Source: Lachnospiraceae bacterium UBA7202 (lineage in GTDB: Bacteria > Bacillota > Clostridia > Lachnospirales > Lachnospiraceae). Taken from it: DNA of 64,000 bases. The stretch spans positions 11,375 through 75,374 of the forward strand of contig DKUO01000023.1 of assembly GCA_002490705.1 (NCBI GenBank), written 5' to 3'. Position numbers and translations under genes: made by a program. The notes under the pieces are model-generated. The model was not told the origin of the DNA and made no database searches. It was given only the letters and a program-made list of their open reading frames with translations. How positions within the stretch are numbered: position 1 is the first letter of the stretch; every line of letters begins with the position of its first letter. Below are positions 53,801 to 62,101 of the stretch, piece after piece.

Positions 53801-54542
53801 TGCCCACATTATCGCCGGCTGTGCCGCCTGTGTAGTGCGCCCCCGTAATTTCCCCGATGGTCTCGCAATCCATCAGCACGCCGCTGATCTCATTGTACCC
53901 GGTAATACCGCCCACATAATCGCTGCCCTTCACCGTACCGTCAAAGATACAGTTTAAAAGCACGCCGCTGTTATCTCCCACAATGCCGCCTACCACCATC
54001 TGATTCCCGGTGGGCCTGACAGACCCTTCCACCCGCAGATTGACGAGCACCGCCGACTTCTGGGTACAGTTAAACAATCCCACATAGGAAACCGGCTTAT
54101 ATACCGTAAAGCCGCTGATGGTGTGCCCCTGTCCGTCAAAATAACCGCCAAAGGTGGGTATGGAGACAAAGTTTTCCCCGGACAGGCTGATATCCTCCGT
54201 CAGATATACCTTTTTATTCTGTGACCAGGTGTCCAGCCAGCAGTTCCGCGAAAACTCCTTGAAGTCCTCCACGTTTCTGATATAGACGGACTCCCACTCG
54301 ATTTCCTCATCCTGATAGGAATCAATCACCTCGTTGGCATCTTCCACGCTGGCAACTTCTTCCTCTTCGCCTTCCTCTGTATTCCCGTCCTTTTCTCCGC
54401 CCTTCGCCTTCTTTTCCGCCGCCTTTTCTTTCTCCGCCTCTGACTGCGGGTTTCCCTCCACAGCCAATGCCGTTGCCGCCGGAAACGCACTCGCCATCAC
54501 CGCCACCGAAAGTAACAGGGCTGTCACTTTTCTTTTACTCAT
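50829..54542 (-). CDS. Large surface protein with GLUG-like repeats and membrane anchor
   Basis: A 1237-residue exported protein. A signal peptide (to about ATALA, residue 27) and an acidic Lys/Glu-rich linker are followed by beta-helix-like repeats of the form GGIxGxNxGxIxNC with FDGQGHTISGF at the start (about residues 130-370). A helical, coiled-coil-like region of about 440 residues interrupts them. Further repeats (YVGGIAGQ, YVAGIVGYG) lie at about 845-960. A C-terminal helix near residue 1195 and a Lys/Arg tail anchor it. The start overlaps the stop of the MMPL exporter gene (ATGAGTAA), so the two are translated together and probably work together at the envelope. Function unknown. Confidence 0.88.
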   Translation of the reverse strand: MSKRKVTALLLSVAVMASAFPAATALAVEGNPQSEAEKEKAAEKKAKGGEKDGNTEEGEEEEVASVEDANEVIDSYQDEEIEWESVYIRNVEDFKEFSRNCWLDTWSQNKKVYLTEDISLSGENFVSIPTFGGYFDGQGHTISGFTVYKPVSYVGLFNCTQKSAVLVNLRVEGSVRPTGNQMVVGGIVGDNSGVLLNCIFDGTVKGSDYVGGITGYNEISGVLMDCETIGEITGAHYTGGTAGDNVGNIVGCLNKADVNVSNEDTAKSLEDISLEQYTTGIFTALDKEEDEKGSKLSTTDNTVDSGGIAGLSTGIIQNCVNEGTIGYEHVGYNTGGIVGRQSGYVYACANKGRVYGRKDVGGIVGQAEPYIAIDLSEDIVLQLSDHIDTMHDQIEKMLDDAGDQSDMISNRLSVIRDFADRAIDDTHVLADRTIDWTDSMMDSVNEAVNRFDYVLDETAKDDGVIDHMTDAASDVKDTAKELGDMVQAMDIYQYMPPEEQVLYDDAKAAIENGGKEHARYAADGTAAYEHYYIAKKINDGSDMMNNWESDLEPVGASRPGANDDFNDVLTAGSVYLSISGWVHNSDGQSFPLSDGSERAAADQEVESWVAEQMAGNASAIARAASRYADDQFRNKYGVEYADYMQNQLATMTDIAARYTGEMTDAARDQLGDAVDSAKDAAGNLEDAGEGTKDILKTLNDKEDIVFPRLGEDYHSTTGSLNSNLKNISENMGYLNDEMASSGDVIGDDLSNINDEFSEIMRLYTDAMDGVLDMDYSNIYEDESEENAEECIDSTVADCVNNGRVEADLNVSGIAGTMAIEYDFDLESDVTGIDDARANSTFLTRCVLRQNVNQANVTAQKSYVGGVCGLQEMGMVLRCENYGRIESTSGDYVGGIAGQSISHIKNSYAKCTVSGGEYVAGIVGYGYGIENCCAMVKVKEAEAFSGAIAGKVTDNAEIAENFFVSDEIAGIDRISYSGMAEPVSYKTLLEMEGIPTKFRNMKITFYADDEEVGTAECPFGGSVALDKYPTIPAKEGFYADWDNKELVDVRVDEDVTVEYVRYLTTLAGSWMRENNQSSLLVDGMFAQEDEITVDKLGTTDVQVSLPDAQEPEELTECWQIEIPDDGAKTHQIRYQAPQGQTEGVEIYVQDTGAVGWKKAETELMGIYFLFPAEGNSVKIAVSVTQKGIMDYIVFIVAGAVVLILLIVLIVHKKRKKRREKKVQTEIAEENEDGAADTE

Positions 54543-57057
54543 GATCCGCCACCTCCCTGCTCTCTATCTCCTCGGACACCGACGCCGTCAACTGCCGGTA
54601 TTCTTCCTCCGAAAGTTCTGTCACATCGCCGGCCTCCACATAGGCGCTCACATTACCCCGGACAATGGCGCTCATCGTACCTGTCACAACGCCGTCGATC
54701 CGGCCGCGCACCAGTCCGTCCACCCTCATAAGGCCAGTTACATTCTTTGTGCGGATCGGCATATTCATGACAAAGGCCGTCTTCTCTATAATCTTATCGC
54801 CCACCAGAAGAATTTGCGGCAAAACGAACATCGTAATCAGAATGGAAATCGTCGTACCCCTTCCCAGACATTTACCAATACCGAAGATCGCCGCATTGGA
54901 GGTCAATTTTCCGATCAGGAAGCCAGCCACCACCATCATTGTACCCGATGTGATGATCGTCGGGAACGCCTGATTCATAGAATCTATGATGGACTGTTTT
55001 CTGCCGTTGGTCTCCCGCAGTTCCATATAACGTCCCGCAATCACAATGGCATAGTCGATATTTGCGCCCATCTGGATCGAACTGACAATCAAATATGACA
55101 TAAAGAAAATATTGTCATGCTGCAACGCCGGGAACGAAAAGTTAAGCCAGATACAACCCTGAATGACCGCAATCAGAAGCACCGGCATACCCGCCGACTT
55201 AAAGGTAAACAAAAGCACCACCAGCACGGCAAGAATAGATACCACATTGTTCACCAGATTATCCCGGCCAAAGGTCTTTTGCAGGTCATACTGGCTCACC
55301 GACTCGCCGCAGACTAAAATTTTACCGTCATAATATTTCGCCGCAATCTCATGCATCCTGTCGATAAAGGCAAAGGTTTCCTCGCTCTCCTCGGGAAGCG
55401 TCAGATAAACAAGCATACGGCTGTAATTTTCTCCCTGAAGCTGGTTCTTTGCAAAATTCATGGAGTCAAAAGCATCGTCCAGCGTGTCCTGTAAGTCGTC
55501 CTCCAAGGTGACATATCCTTCCTCCACCTCATCATGGACGAACATAAACATATCAATCAGGGACACCTTGTATTCCGGAAGGCCGTTGACCACCTTCGCA
55601 TAATCCTCATCGTTTACGGCGTATGCCGCATACACCAGCTCCGCCACCTCATAGTCCAGATCAATCAACTCCGAAAACTGCCTCGGCGTCAGCTTGTCTG
55701 TCAGGCAATAGCCGTCCATCGCCTCTATGTTGGCAAGACCCATAGCATAATCCACCTCAGGGCATGCCTCCAATTCCTGTAGAAGCTTCGCTTCGCTCTC
55801 ATAATCTCCCGCCGGAACAATGAGCGCCACCATGTTACTCGAACCGAAGTTCTCTGTCTGCATCTCCTCCGTCTTCTGGACACTGTTCTGAATCGGCGGC
55901 GTAATTGTCGAGTCGCCGAACACATAAGGACACTTACTGGAAACCATGTAGGCCCCCACTATAACAAACACAAAAAGCGGCGCTACAATAAATCTCGTCG
56001 CATAGTCAAACTTACCCACAAAAGGAATATCCGGTATAAAATTTTTGTGCTTCGTGCGGTCCATCAGATTGGAAAATAGCATAATCACGCCCGGCATCAA
56101 TAAAAATACCGACCCCAGCGCTAAAAAGATGGATTTAATCAGACACATGGAAAGATCCGGTCCCATCTTGTACTGCATAAAGCCCATGGCAATCAGGCCG
56201 CCGATAGTGGTCAGGGAGCTGCCGCAGATCTCGGGGATCGCCTTACTCAAGGCAACGATAATCGCCTCCCTGGCTTCCAGATTGACATGTTCCTCTTTGT
56301 ATCTGTTCAGCAGAATAATCGCGTAATCCACCGACAGTGCAAGCTGTAATACCACCGTAACCGAATTGGATACAAAAGAGATGGTTCCGAATATGAAATT
56401 CGTCCCCATCTGCAAAATAGCAGCCGCCACAAAGGTAATCAAAAGCACCGGCACCTCTGCGTACGCCTGAGACGTGAGAAAAAGCACCGTCACAACAACG
56501 AACGCCACCAGCACAACGATAACGTTCATCTCATTTGCAATCAATTCCGCCTCGATATCACCCAGCGTTGTGGACAGATAATAATCGTAGCCGTCCAGCT
56601 CCTGTTTTACCCGGTCCAGCACCTCAAGGCACTGATCATCCTTTTCATCGTAGTCAAAGGTAATATTATAGTAAGCGGAACCGTTAATATAATGTTCATC
56701 CTGATTTTCCAGATCGTCTTCATCCACAAACTCAACCTGAAAAACGCCCTGCATAAATTCCAGCTTCTGCTCGATGGACACCGCCTGCTCATAAGACACA
56801 TTGGCAACCATCACATCACAGGTGCCGTATGTAATAAATTCCTGTTCCATCAGATCCAAACCCTGCTTTGTCTCCGTAGAATCCGGAAGATAATGGGACA
56901 TAGAATTTTCCACACCGACCCAGTTCCTCGACACAGCGGAAAAAATAATCAAAATACCAAACAGCAAAAAAAACAGGTTTCTCTTATCCACAATAAAGCC
57001 GCAGATTTTGATCATCGCCTGATTTCCGCCTCTTTTTTCAGCCTGCTCTTTATCCAT
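54535..57057 (-). CDS. MMPL/RND family exporter
   Basis: An 840-residue membrane protein with 12 predicted helices in two repeats, each with a large extracellular loop (about residues 45-200 and 400-580). Conserved segments include YAIILLNRYKEE near residue 260 and DYAIVIAGRYMELR near residue 685. Such proteins export lipids, siderophores or hydrophobic compounds using the proton gradient. The ATG at 57057 follows GGAGAGGAG; an ATG at 57096 lies in the promoter region. Its partner is the repeat protein encoded directly downstream. Confidence 0.92.
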   Translation of the reverse strand: MDKEQAEKRGGNQAMIKICGFIVDKRNLFFLLFGILIIFSAVSRNWVGVENSMSHYLPDSTETKQGLDLMEQEFITYGTCDVMVANVSYEQAVSIEQKLEFMQGVFQVEFVDEDDLENQDEHYINGSAYYNITFDYDEKDDQCLEVLDRVKQELDGYDYYLSTTLGDIEAELIANEMNVIVVLVAFVVVTVLFLTSQAYAEVPVLLITFVAAAILQMGTNFIFGTISFVSNSVTVVLQLALSVDYAIILLNRYKEEHVNLEAREAIIVALSKAIPEICGSSLTTIGGLIAMGFMQYKMGPDLSMCLIKSIFLALGSVFLLMPGVIMLFSNLMDRTKHKNFIPDIPFVGKFDYATRFIVAPLFVFVIVGAYMVSSKCPYVFGDSTITPPIQNSVQKTEEMQTENFGSSNMVALIVPAGDYESEAKLLQELEACPEVDYAMGLANIEAMDGYCLTDKLTPRQFSELIDLDYEVAELVYAAYAVNDEDYAKVVNGLPEYKVSLIDMFMFVHDEVEEGYVTLEDDLQDTLDDAFDSMNFAKNQLQGENYSRMLVYLTLPEESEETFAFIDRMHEIAAKYYDGKILVCGESVSQYDLQKTFGRDNLVNNVVSILAVLVVLLFTFKSAGMPVLLIAVIQGCIWLNFSFPALQHDNIFFMSYLIVSSIQMGANIDYAIVIAGRYMELRETNGRKQSIIDSMNQAFPTIITSGTMMVVAGFLIGKLTSNAAIFGIGKCLGRGTTISILITMFVLPQILLVGDKIIEKTAFVMNMPIRTKNVTGLMRVDGLVRGRIDGVVTGTMSAIVRGNVSAYVEAGDVTELSEEEYRQLTASVSEEIESREVADHE

Positions 57058-57086
57058 AGAAAAAACTCCTCTCCTATTCAGTAGGA

Positions 57087-57115
57087 AATATAGCATTCTA
57101 ATACGGTTTTGTCAA
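57087..57115 (-). promoter_or_regulatory. Promoter of the MMPL operon
   Basis: On the minus strand a perfect TTGACA (57110-57115) and TATATT (57087-57092) are 17 bases apart. The spacer contains GTATTAGAA, the same half-site as the palindrome at 57202-57222. Confidence 0.75.
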
Positions 57116-57166
57116 TTCTATGCAGAGTGAGTTTTTACATTCCCGCAATTTTGTATAAAGCCCTTC

Positions 57167-57195
57167 TTTACAAACGATTCTCTTTTGCGTACACT
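57167..57195 (+). promoter_or_regulatory. Promoter of the ktrB-ktrA operon
   Basis: TTTACA at 57167-57172 and TACACT at 57190-57195 are 17 bases apart. Transcription would start at about 57202, the first base of the palindrome. Confidence 0.6.
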
Positions 57196-57201
57196 ATATT
57201 T

Positions 57202-57222
57202 GTATTAGAAATTTTCTAATAC
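57202..57222. promoter_or_regulatory. Perfect palindrome, probable operator
   Basis: GTATTAGAAA at 57202-57211 and TTTCTAATAC at 57213-57222 are exact inverted copies around one base. The half-site GTATTAGAA recurs in the MMPL promoter spacer. Size and symmetry fit a TetR- or MarR-type repressor; no such gene is adjacent. Confidence 0.65.
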
Positions 57223-57238
57223 AGCAAAGAGGTTTTCT

Positions 57239-58600
57239 ATGAAAAAAAAGATGAAAATTGATCTATCCACAACACAGATTATCATGTTAAGCTTTCTGCT
57301 TGCCATTCTGGCCGGAAGCTTTCTGCTTGCCCTGCCCGTAAGCTCCGCAGACGGACGAGCTGTATCCTATATAGACGCACTTTTTACGGCAACCACTTCC
57401 ATCTGCGTGACGGGACTGGTGACGGTTCCCACCTTTTCTACATGGAGCCTTTTCGGCCAGATTGTGATTCTCTTTTTGATCCAGATCGGCGGGCTGGGCG
57501 TCGTCACCATCATGTCCGGACTGATGATCAGCCTGCACCGCCGAATCGGCATCAGGGACAGAATGCTGATTCAGGACGCCTTTAACCTAAATACCCTGTC
57601 AGGCATGGTAAAATTTATCCGCAAAGTGCTTCTCGGCACTTTTGTTGTGGAAGGTGTAGGAGCACTTTTATACATAACGGTTTTTGTCCCGGAATTCGGC
57701 GCAAGAGGCATCTGGATCTCCGTATTTAACGCCGTATCCGCTTTTTGCAACGCGGGTATGGACATTATTTCGGAGAGCAGCCTGTATGCCTATGTACACA
57801 ATCCCCTGATCAACATCGTAACCATTCTGTTGATCGTTCTGGGCGGTATCGGCTATATCGTCTGGTGGGATATCATGAATGTTCTGAAGAATATACGGCG
57901 GCAAAAACTGAAATGTTTTTCCAACCTGACGCTCCACAGCAAGATCGCTCTTTCCATGACCGGAATTCTTATTCTGGCAGGTACGGCTGCCCTGTTTATC
58001 TTTGAATACAACAATCCTCTGACCATAGGTAATTTTACCCTCGGCGACAAATTGCTGGCTTCACTTTTTCAATCGGTCACCACAAGGACCGCAGGCTTTG
58101 CAACCATCCCACAGGAGAATTTAACCAACGCTTCAGCCCTTTTCTCCCTGCTTCTCATGTTTATCGGCGGATCACCGGTGGGAACGGCTGGCGGTATTAA
58201 AACAGTGACGATTGCCATTTTAATCGTCTCCGCATTCGCTACCATGAGAAGCAATGCCGAGGCAGAGCTTTTTCATCGTACCATATCAAAACAGGCTGTC
58301 AGCAAAGCCGTCGCGGTGGTGAGTATGGCCTTCATTATCCTGTGCGTCTCCACTATCCTTTTATCAGCCGTCACGGAAAGAGACGCCCTCGACATTGCCT
58401 ATGAGACCGTCAGCGCAGCGGCAACCGTAGGCCTGACAAGAAATCTGACCTCCAGCCTGAACATCTGGGGAAAAATCATTATTATTGTAACCATGTACCT
58501 TGGAAGGGTCGGCCCTATCTCACTCATGATAGCGCTCAACACCAAAAAAGAGACAAAAAATATTATCAAAAATCCCACCGAGGAAATCAGCGTGGGATAA
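57239..58600 (+). CDS. ktrB: Potassium uptake protein, TrkH/KtrB family
   Basis: A 453-residue channel-like transporter with four M1-P-M2 repeats. Pore-loop segments with the filter Gly include TTSICVTGLVT near residue 60, NAVSAFCNAGMD near residue 170, TTRTAGFAT near residue 283 and SAAATVGLT near residue 398. The intracellular loop motif GGSPVGTAGGIKT is clear. The length and the partner ktrA point to sodium-dependent KtrB. AAGAGG precedes the ATG. Confidence 0.95.
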   Translation: MKKKMKIDLSTTQIIMLSFLLAILAGSFLLALPVSSADGRAVSYIDALFTATTSICVTGLVTVPTFSTWSLFGQIVILFLIQIGGLGVVTIMSGLMISLHRRIGIRDRMLIQDAFNLNTLSGMVKFIRKVLLGTFVVEGVGALLYITVFVPEFGARGIWISVFNAVSAFCNAGMDIISESSLYAYVHNPLINIVTILLIVLGGIGYIVWWDIMNVLKNIRRQKLKCFSNLTLHSKIALSMTGILILAGTAALFIFEYNNPLTIGNFTLGDKLLASLFQSVTTRTAGFATIPQENLTNASALFSLLLMFIGGSPVGTAGGIKTVTIAILIVSAFATMRSNAEAELFHRTISKQAVSKAVAVVSMAFIILCVSTILLSAVTERDALDIAYETVSAAATVGLTRNLTSSLNIWGKIIIIVTMYLGRVGPISLMIALNTKKETKNIIKNPTEEISVG

Positions 58601-58621
58601 TACCTTTTGGGAGGAAAAACT

Positions 58622-59272
58622 ATGGGCATCAATCAATCTTACGCAGTATTCGGGCTTGGCCGGTATGGTATCGCCGTGGCAAAAGAACTGGTCAGACACG
58701 GGGCAGAGGTACTTGCGGTGGATTCGGACGAGGAGCTCGTCAACGCCGCCATCGCAGAGATTCCCTACTGTAAATGCGCGGATATCACAGAGCCGGAAGT
58801 CATCAAACAACTTGGCATCGCCAATATCGACGTTGTAATTATCGCCATGGCAAGCAGTCTGGAGGCCAGCGTGATGGCCACCATGCTCTGTAAGGAGATC
58901 GGCGTGAAAACCGTTATCGCCAAATGCGCCACAGATATGGACTGTAAAATTTTAAGCAAAGTGGGCGCAGACCGGGTCGTATTCCCGGAGAGCGAGTCCG
59001 GCATCCGGCTTGCCAAAAATCTCTTAAGCTCCGGTTTCGTGGATATCATGGATCTCTCCAACGACGTATCCATGGTGGAGTTGGCCGTAAAACCGGAGTG
59101 GGAGGGCAAGAACCTGATCGAGTTAAACCTCCGAAAAAAATATTCCATCAATGTGGTGGCCGTTATTGAAGACAAAAACGTCCGCATCAATATCGATCCC
59201 GAAAAGCCCCTGCTGCGTTCCATGCGGCTTATTGTGATTGCAGACAGGTCGAAGCTGGCAAGGCTGACTTAG
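58622..59272 (+). CDS. ktrA: Potassium uptake regulatory protein KtrA (RCK domain)
   Basis: A 216-residue cytoplasmic gating subunit. RCK_N binds nucleotide through VFGLGRYGIAVA and the acidic VDSDEE strand end; RCK_C (about residues 135-216) is the site where c-di-AMP binds in other Firmicutes. GGGAGG precedes the ATG at 58622, 22 bases after ktrB, so the two are one operon. Confidence 0.95.
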   Translation: MGINQSYAVFGLGRYGIAVAKELVRHGAEVLAVDSDEELVNAAIAEIPYCKCADITEPEVIKQLGIANIDVVIIAMASSLEASVMATMLCKEIGVKTVIAKCATDMDCKILSKVGADRVVFPESESGIRLAKNLLSSGFVDIMDLSNDVSMVELAVKPEWEGKNLIELNLRKKYSINVVAVIEDKNVRINIDPEKPLLRSMRLIVIADRSKLARLT

Positions 59273-59297
59273 AATCAGAAGAATCTTTTTTCAGCCT

Positions 59298-59954
59298 TCA
59301 GGCCAACTCATCCAATTTAAGCTCCACTTGAATACCACCGTCCACCTTGGTCAGATCCCTTTGGAAATCCTGGCCATCGGTCTTCTTTCCCACAATACTG
59401 CCGTAATGCGTCGGGATCACGGCTTTCGGTTTCAGCTTCCCAATGTACTCCGCCGCCTGTTTTCCGTCCATGGTATAAAAGCCGCCAATCGGAATGAACG
59501 CCACATCACACTGCACCTTCTCTATATCCTCATTCACATCCGTATCGCCGGACACATAGTAGCGAATGCCATCCATGGTTACAACATATCCCTGCCACTT
59601 CTTTCCCTTAGTATGGAAGGGCTTTAGCTTATTGTAAGCGGGAATGGTCTCCACATTCAGACCGCACACTTCGCCGCTCTCTCCGGGATTCAAAAACAGG
59701 CACTTCTGTGCATCCATTCCCGACTCGGAAAGTACCTTGCTTTTCATGGATTCCGGCGCAACCAGCAGCGTCCCTTCCCCGCTGATCCTCTTGATGGAAT
59801 CCGGCTCAAAATGATCGTAGTGGTCGTGAGTGATGAAAATGACGTCTGCATCATGAGCGGCAGTCTGCACTTGAAACGGATCAAAATACAGAACTTTTGA
59901 TCCGGCTATCCGAATGCTGCTCTGGGTGTTTACGGTGATGTTGTCTAGATTCAT
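59298..59954 (-). CDS. Metallo-beta-lactamase fold hydrolase
   Basis: A 218-residue MBL-fold protein of the UlaG/UPF0173 kind. The metal motif THDHYDH is near residue 41, further ligands are in VSGDTDVN near residue 133 and PTHYGS near residue 181. This group hydrolyses phosphoester or lactone bonds; the substrate here is unknown. It is a single short gene, with GGAGCC before the start. Confidence 0.9.
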   Translation of the reverse strand: MNLDNITVNTQSSIRIAGSKVLYFDPFQVQTAAHDADVIFITHDHYDHFEPDSIKRISGEGTLLVAPESMKSKVLSESGMDAQKCLFLNPGESGEVCGLNVETIPAYNKLKPFHTKGKKWQGYVVTMDGIRYYVSGDTDVNEDIEKVQCDVAFIPIGGFYTMDGKQAAEYIGKLKPKAVIPTHYGSIVGKKTDGQDFQRDLTKVDGGIQVELKLDELA

Positions 59955-59997
59955 TTCAGGCTCCTTTCTGTTCGTTCCTCTATTATTTCAATTTCTC

Positions 59998-60471
59998 CTA
60001 CACGATATCTGCCACCGTACATCCGACCACTTTGATCAGCTCCTCCGATGGCAGTTCTATCTGAAATCCCACCTTCCCGGCGCTGACGAAAACCTTATCA
60101 AAGCCTGCTGCCGTCTCATGAATAAAGGTCGGAAACTGCTTCTTCATCCCGATCGGCGAACAACCGCCATGAACGTACCCTGTCAGCGCAAGCAGCTCCT
60201 TCTGTTTGATCATACTGATCGCCTTCTCACCGGAAACCTTCGCCGCCTTCTTAAGATCCAGCTCCGCCTCCACCGGTACTACGAACACATAATACGAGCC
60301 GGACTTTCCCTGTGTCACAAGCGTCTTAAAGACCTTCTTTGGGTCCTCTCCCAGAATGCCTGCAATCTCTTCCCCGCTTAAACTGCCATCCGGTTCATAG
60401 GAATGGCTCTCATAGGAAATCTTCTTTCCGTCAAGAATACGCATTACATTCGTTTTTTCTTCTTTCTTCAT
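59998..60471 (-). CDS. ybaK: Cys-tRNA(Pro)/Cys-tRNA(Cys) deacylase YbaK
   Basis: A 157-residue editing enzyme that hydrolyses mischarged Cys-tRNA(Pro). GEDPKKVFKTLVTQGKSG holds the catalytic Lys, and LTGYVHGGCSPIGMKKQFP is the signature loop. The start at 60471 was preferred to 60477 because GGGG lies eight bases upstream of it. Confidence 0.95.
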   Translation of the reverse strand: MKKEEKTNVMRILDGKKISYESHSYEPDGSLSGEEIAGILGEDPKKVFKTLVTQGKSGSYYVFVVPVEAELDLKKAAKVSGEKAISMIKQKELLALTGYVHGGCSPIGMKKQFPTFIHETAAGFDKVFVSAGKVGFQIELPSEELIKVVGCTVADIV

Positions 60472-60528
60472 ACACATATCCCCGCTATTATCAATTTGTC
60501 TTATACCGTATTATAACATTTTTTGTGT

Positions 60529-60558
60529 AAAAAATGGAAGTGCACACAGCACTTCCAT
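60529..60558 (-). terminator. Terminator after the TfoX-N gene
   Basis: ATGGAAGTGC at 60534-60543 pairs with GCACTTCCAT at 60549-60558; on the minus strand a run of six T follows. Confidence 0.85.
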
Positions 60559-60566
60559 CACATACC

Positions 60567-60890
60567 TCATCCTTTTTTCTTTTTGGGCTTCCTCTCCGGC
60601 AGTTCCGGGTACATCTCCCGCACCATCGCCTGTAGTGTTACTCTATCTTCCAGAATCGTTACTGGAAGCATCGGTTTCGCCCCTTCGTATGGCGGTTCCG
60701 GCTCACTGTCCGGCATGTATTTTTTACTTGCCTCCGTTATTTTTACCAGAAAGCCATTACCGTAAATTCCTCCAAAAATCCGTTCCCTGTAATAAAAGAT
60801 ATAACCGCCCATCATCGGAATATGTCTGATCTCTCCCAAGTCAGCCAATTGCTCCGTGATATAATCTGCAAGCTCTTTGTTCTTTGCCAT
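60567..60890 (-). CDS. TfoX/Sxy N-terminal domain protein
   Basis: A 107-residue protein matching the TfoX N-terminal domain only, with IPMMGGYIFYYRERIFGGIY near residue 24 and a Lys-rich end. The C-terminal helix-hairpin-helix domain of the gamma-proteobacterial competence regulator is absent, as is usual in Firmicutes. Function unknown. It follows the DUF3795 gene by eight bases. Confidence 0.9.
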   Translation of the reverse strand: MAKNKELADYITEQLADLGEIRHIPMMGGYIFYYRERIFGGIYGNGFLVKITEASKKYMPDSEPEPPYEGAKPMLPVTILEDRVTLQAMVREMYPELPERKPKKKKG

Positions 60891-60898
60891 AAATACCT

Positions 60899-61189
60899 CT
60901 ATTCTTTCCGCAGCATCTGTACTCTCGCCGCCACATTTTTCTGAAATTCTTCATCGGTATACTTGGGGTCTCTGGTGGCAAGCCATATTTTGCATGGAAC
61001 TTCGCCGCACTGTCCGCAATGCTGCATACTTTTTGTGTTTTTCACACAATCGTAAATCGGGCAGGCCTGCCCTTTAGGCGCATGAAATACTTTTCCCTCA
61101 CAGGCATTACAGCCATTACACATTTGACCGAAGCAGTAGCACGCGCTGCAATCCGTACCGCAGACGCTGATTGATTCCTGTTCTCCCAT
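60899..61189 (-). CDS. Cysteine-rich DUF3795 family protein
   Basis: A 96-residue protein with eleven Cys in CGTDCSACYCFGQ, CNGCNACEGK, CPIYDC and HCGQCGEVPC. The spacing suggests zinc or iron-sulfur binding and is characteristic of DUF3795. Function unknown. Cotranscribed with the TfoX-N gene. Confidence 0.88.
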   Translation of the reverse strand: MGEQESISVCGTDCSACYCFGQMCNGCNACEGKVFHAPKGQACPIYDCVKNTKSMQHCGQCGEVPCKIWLATRDPKYTDEEFQKNVAARVQMLRKE

Positions 61190-61240
61190 CGTTCCTCATT
61201 CCTTTCCTGTTCTTTTGAATTTGGAACTATTTTATCATAT

Positions 61241-62101
61241 TTAACCGCGCGCTTCTTGTATATTTCCGACATCCTGAAAAGCCAGCGTTCTGGCGCGATG
61301 AATATCCATGGAATGATATTTTCTGAATTCACGCAGTAAATGGGATTGATCCGTATAGCCGTATTTATGGACCGCATTTAACAAGTCAAAATCCGGTTCA
61401 CACACAATATCTCTCCACAAAAACTGATATCGTATCAGATTACTCAATTTCTTAGGCGTGATACCGATGTACTCGTGGAACAGACGCTCAAGCTGTCTGG
61501 TACTGATAAAAAATTCTCTTGCCAAATCAGCTACTTCCAAAGAACCTCTGTTGTCCAAAATATAGGAAACCGTACTGTCCACAAGCCTGTTTTCTTTTCT
61601 ATCCGATAACCTCTTAAGTAACAGCTCTTCCGCGAAAGCCGCTTTTTCCTCCAAAGTCCTTAATTCCAACAATTTTGGCCGGATCATTCTGTCCAGCCAT
61701 TCAAACAGGAAGTCCGCCCTGAAATAGCCATTCAAAGTACCTCTCAAAGAATCTCCGGCAAAAGCATAGGCACTCCAGGCATAAAAACGAATGGAAAATG
61801 TTGCCACTGCATGCCCGGTCTTTTCTTTTTCTAAGGTATAAAAACTGCAGTCGTTTACGCCGCAGAATCCCCCTGAAACCGTATTCGCCGACTCATCTAT
61901 GTTATAAATGATATCTGCGCAGGTGTCAGGAATGACAAGTTTCGATAGAGGATCCCTTTCCTCCGGGATTAGAGGTTTTTCCGTCCCCCAATAACACCTG
62001 ATATACGGCTGTAACGCTTTACAGGGCGCCAGTTCTCTATACGAATTATCTTTCTTGAAGGGTGTTGCTGTTATCGGAAAATAGGATTCTGTATGCTTCA
62101 T
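61241..62101 (-). CDS. AraC family transcriptional regulator
   Basis: A 286-residue regulator with an N-terminal ligand domain (LVIPDTCADIIYN near residue 51) and a C-terminal AraC domain: EVADLAREFFISTRQLERLF and KYGYTDQSHLLREFRKY. The DNA-binding end is complete. Its ATG overlaps the stop of the ADP-ribosylglycohydrolase gene by four bases, so the two are one transcript. Confidence 0.92.
   Translation of the reverse strand: MKHTESYFPITATPFKKDNSYRELAPCKALQPYIRCYWGTEKPLIPEERDPLSKLVIPDTCADIIYNIDESANTVSGGFCGVNDCSFYTLEKEKTGHAVATFSIRFYAWSAYAFAGDSLRGTLNGYFRADFLFEWLDRMIRPKLLELRTLEEKAAFAEELLLKRLSDRKENRLVDSTVSYILDNRGSLEVADLAREFFISTRQLERLFHEYIGITPKKLSNLIRYQFLWRDIVCEPDFDLLNAVHKYGYTDQSHLLREFRKYHSMDIHRARTLAFQDVGNIQEARG

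Noticed and set aside
57202..57222. Rho-independent terminator
   Set aside because: The palindrome is AT-rich, has a one-base centre and no following T-run, and lies at the ktrB transcription start.
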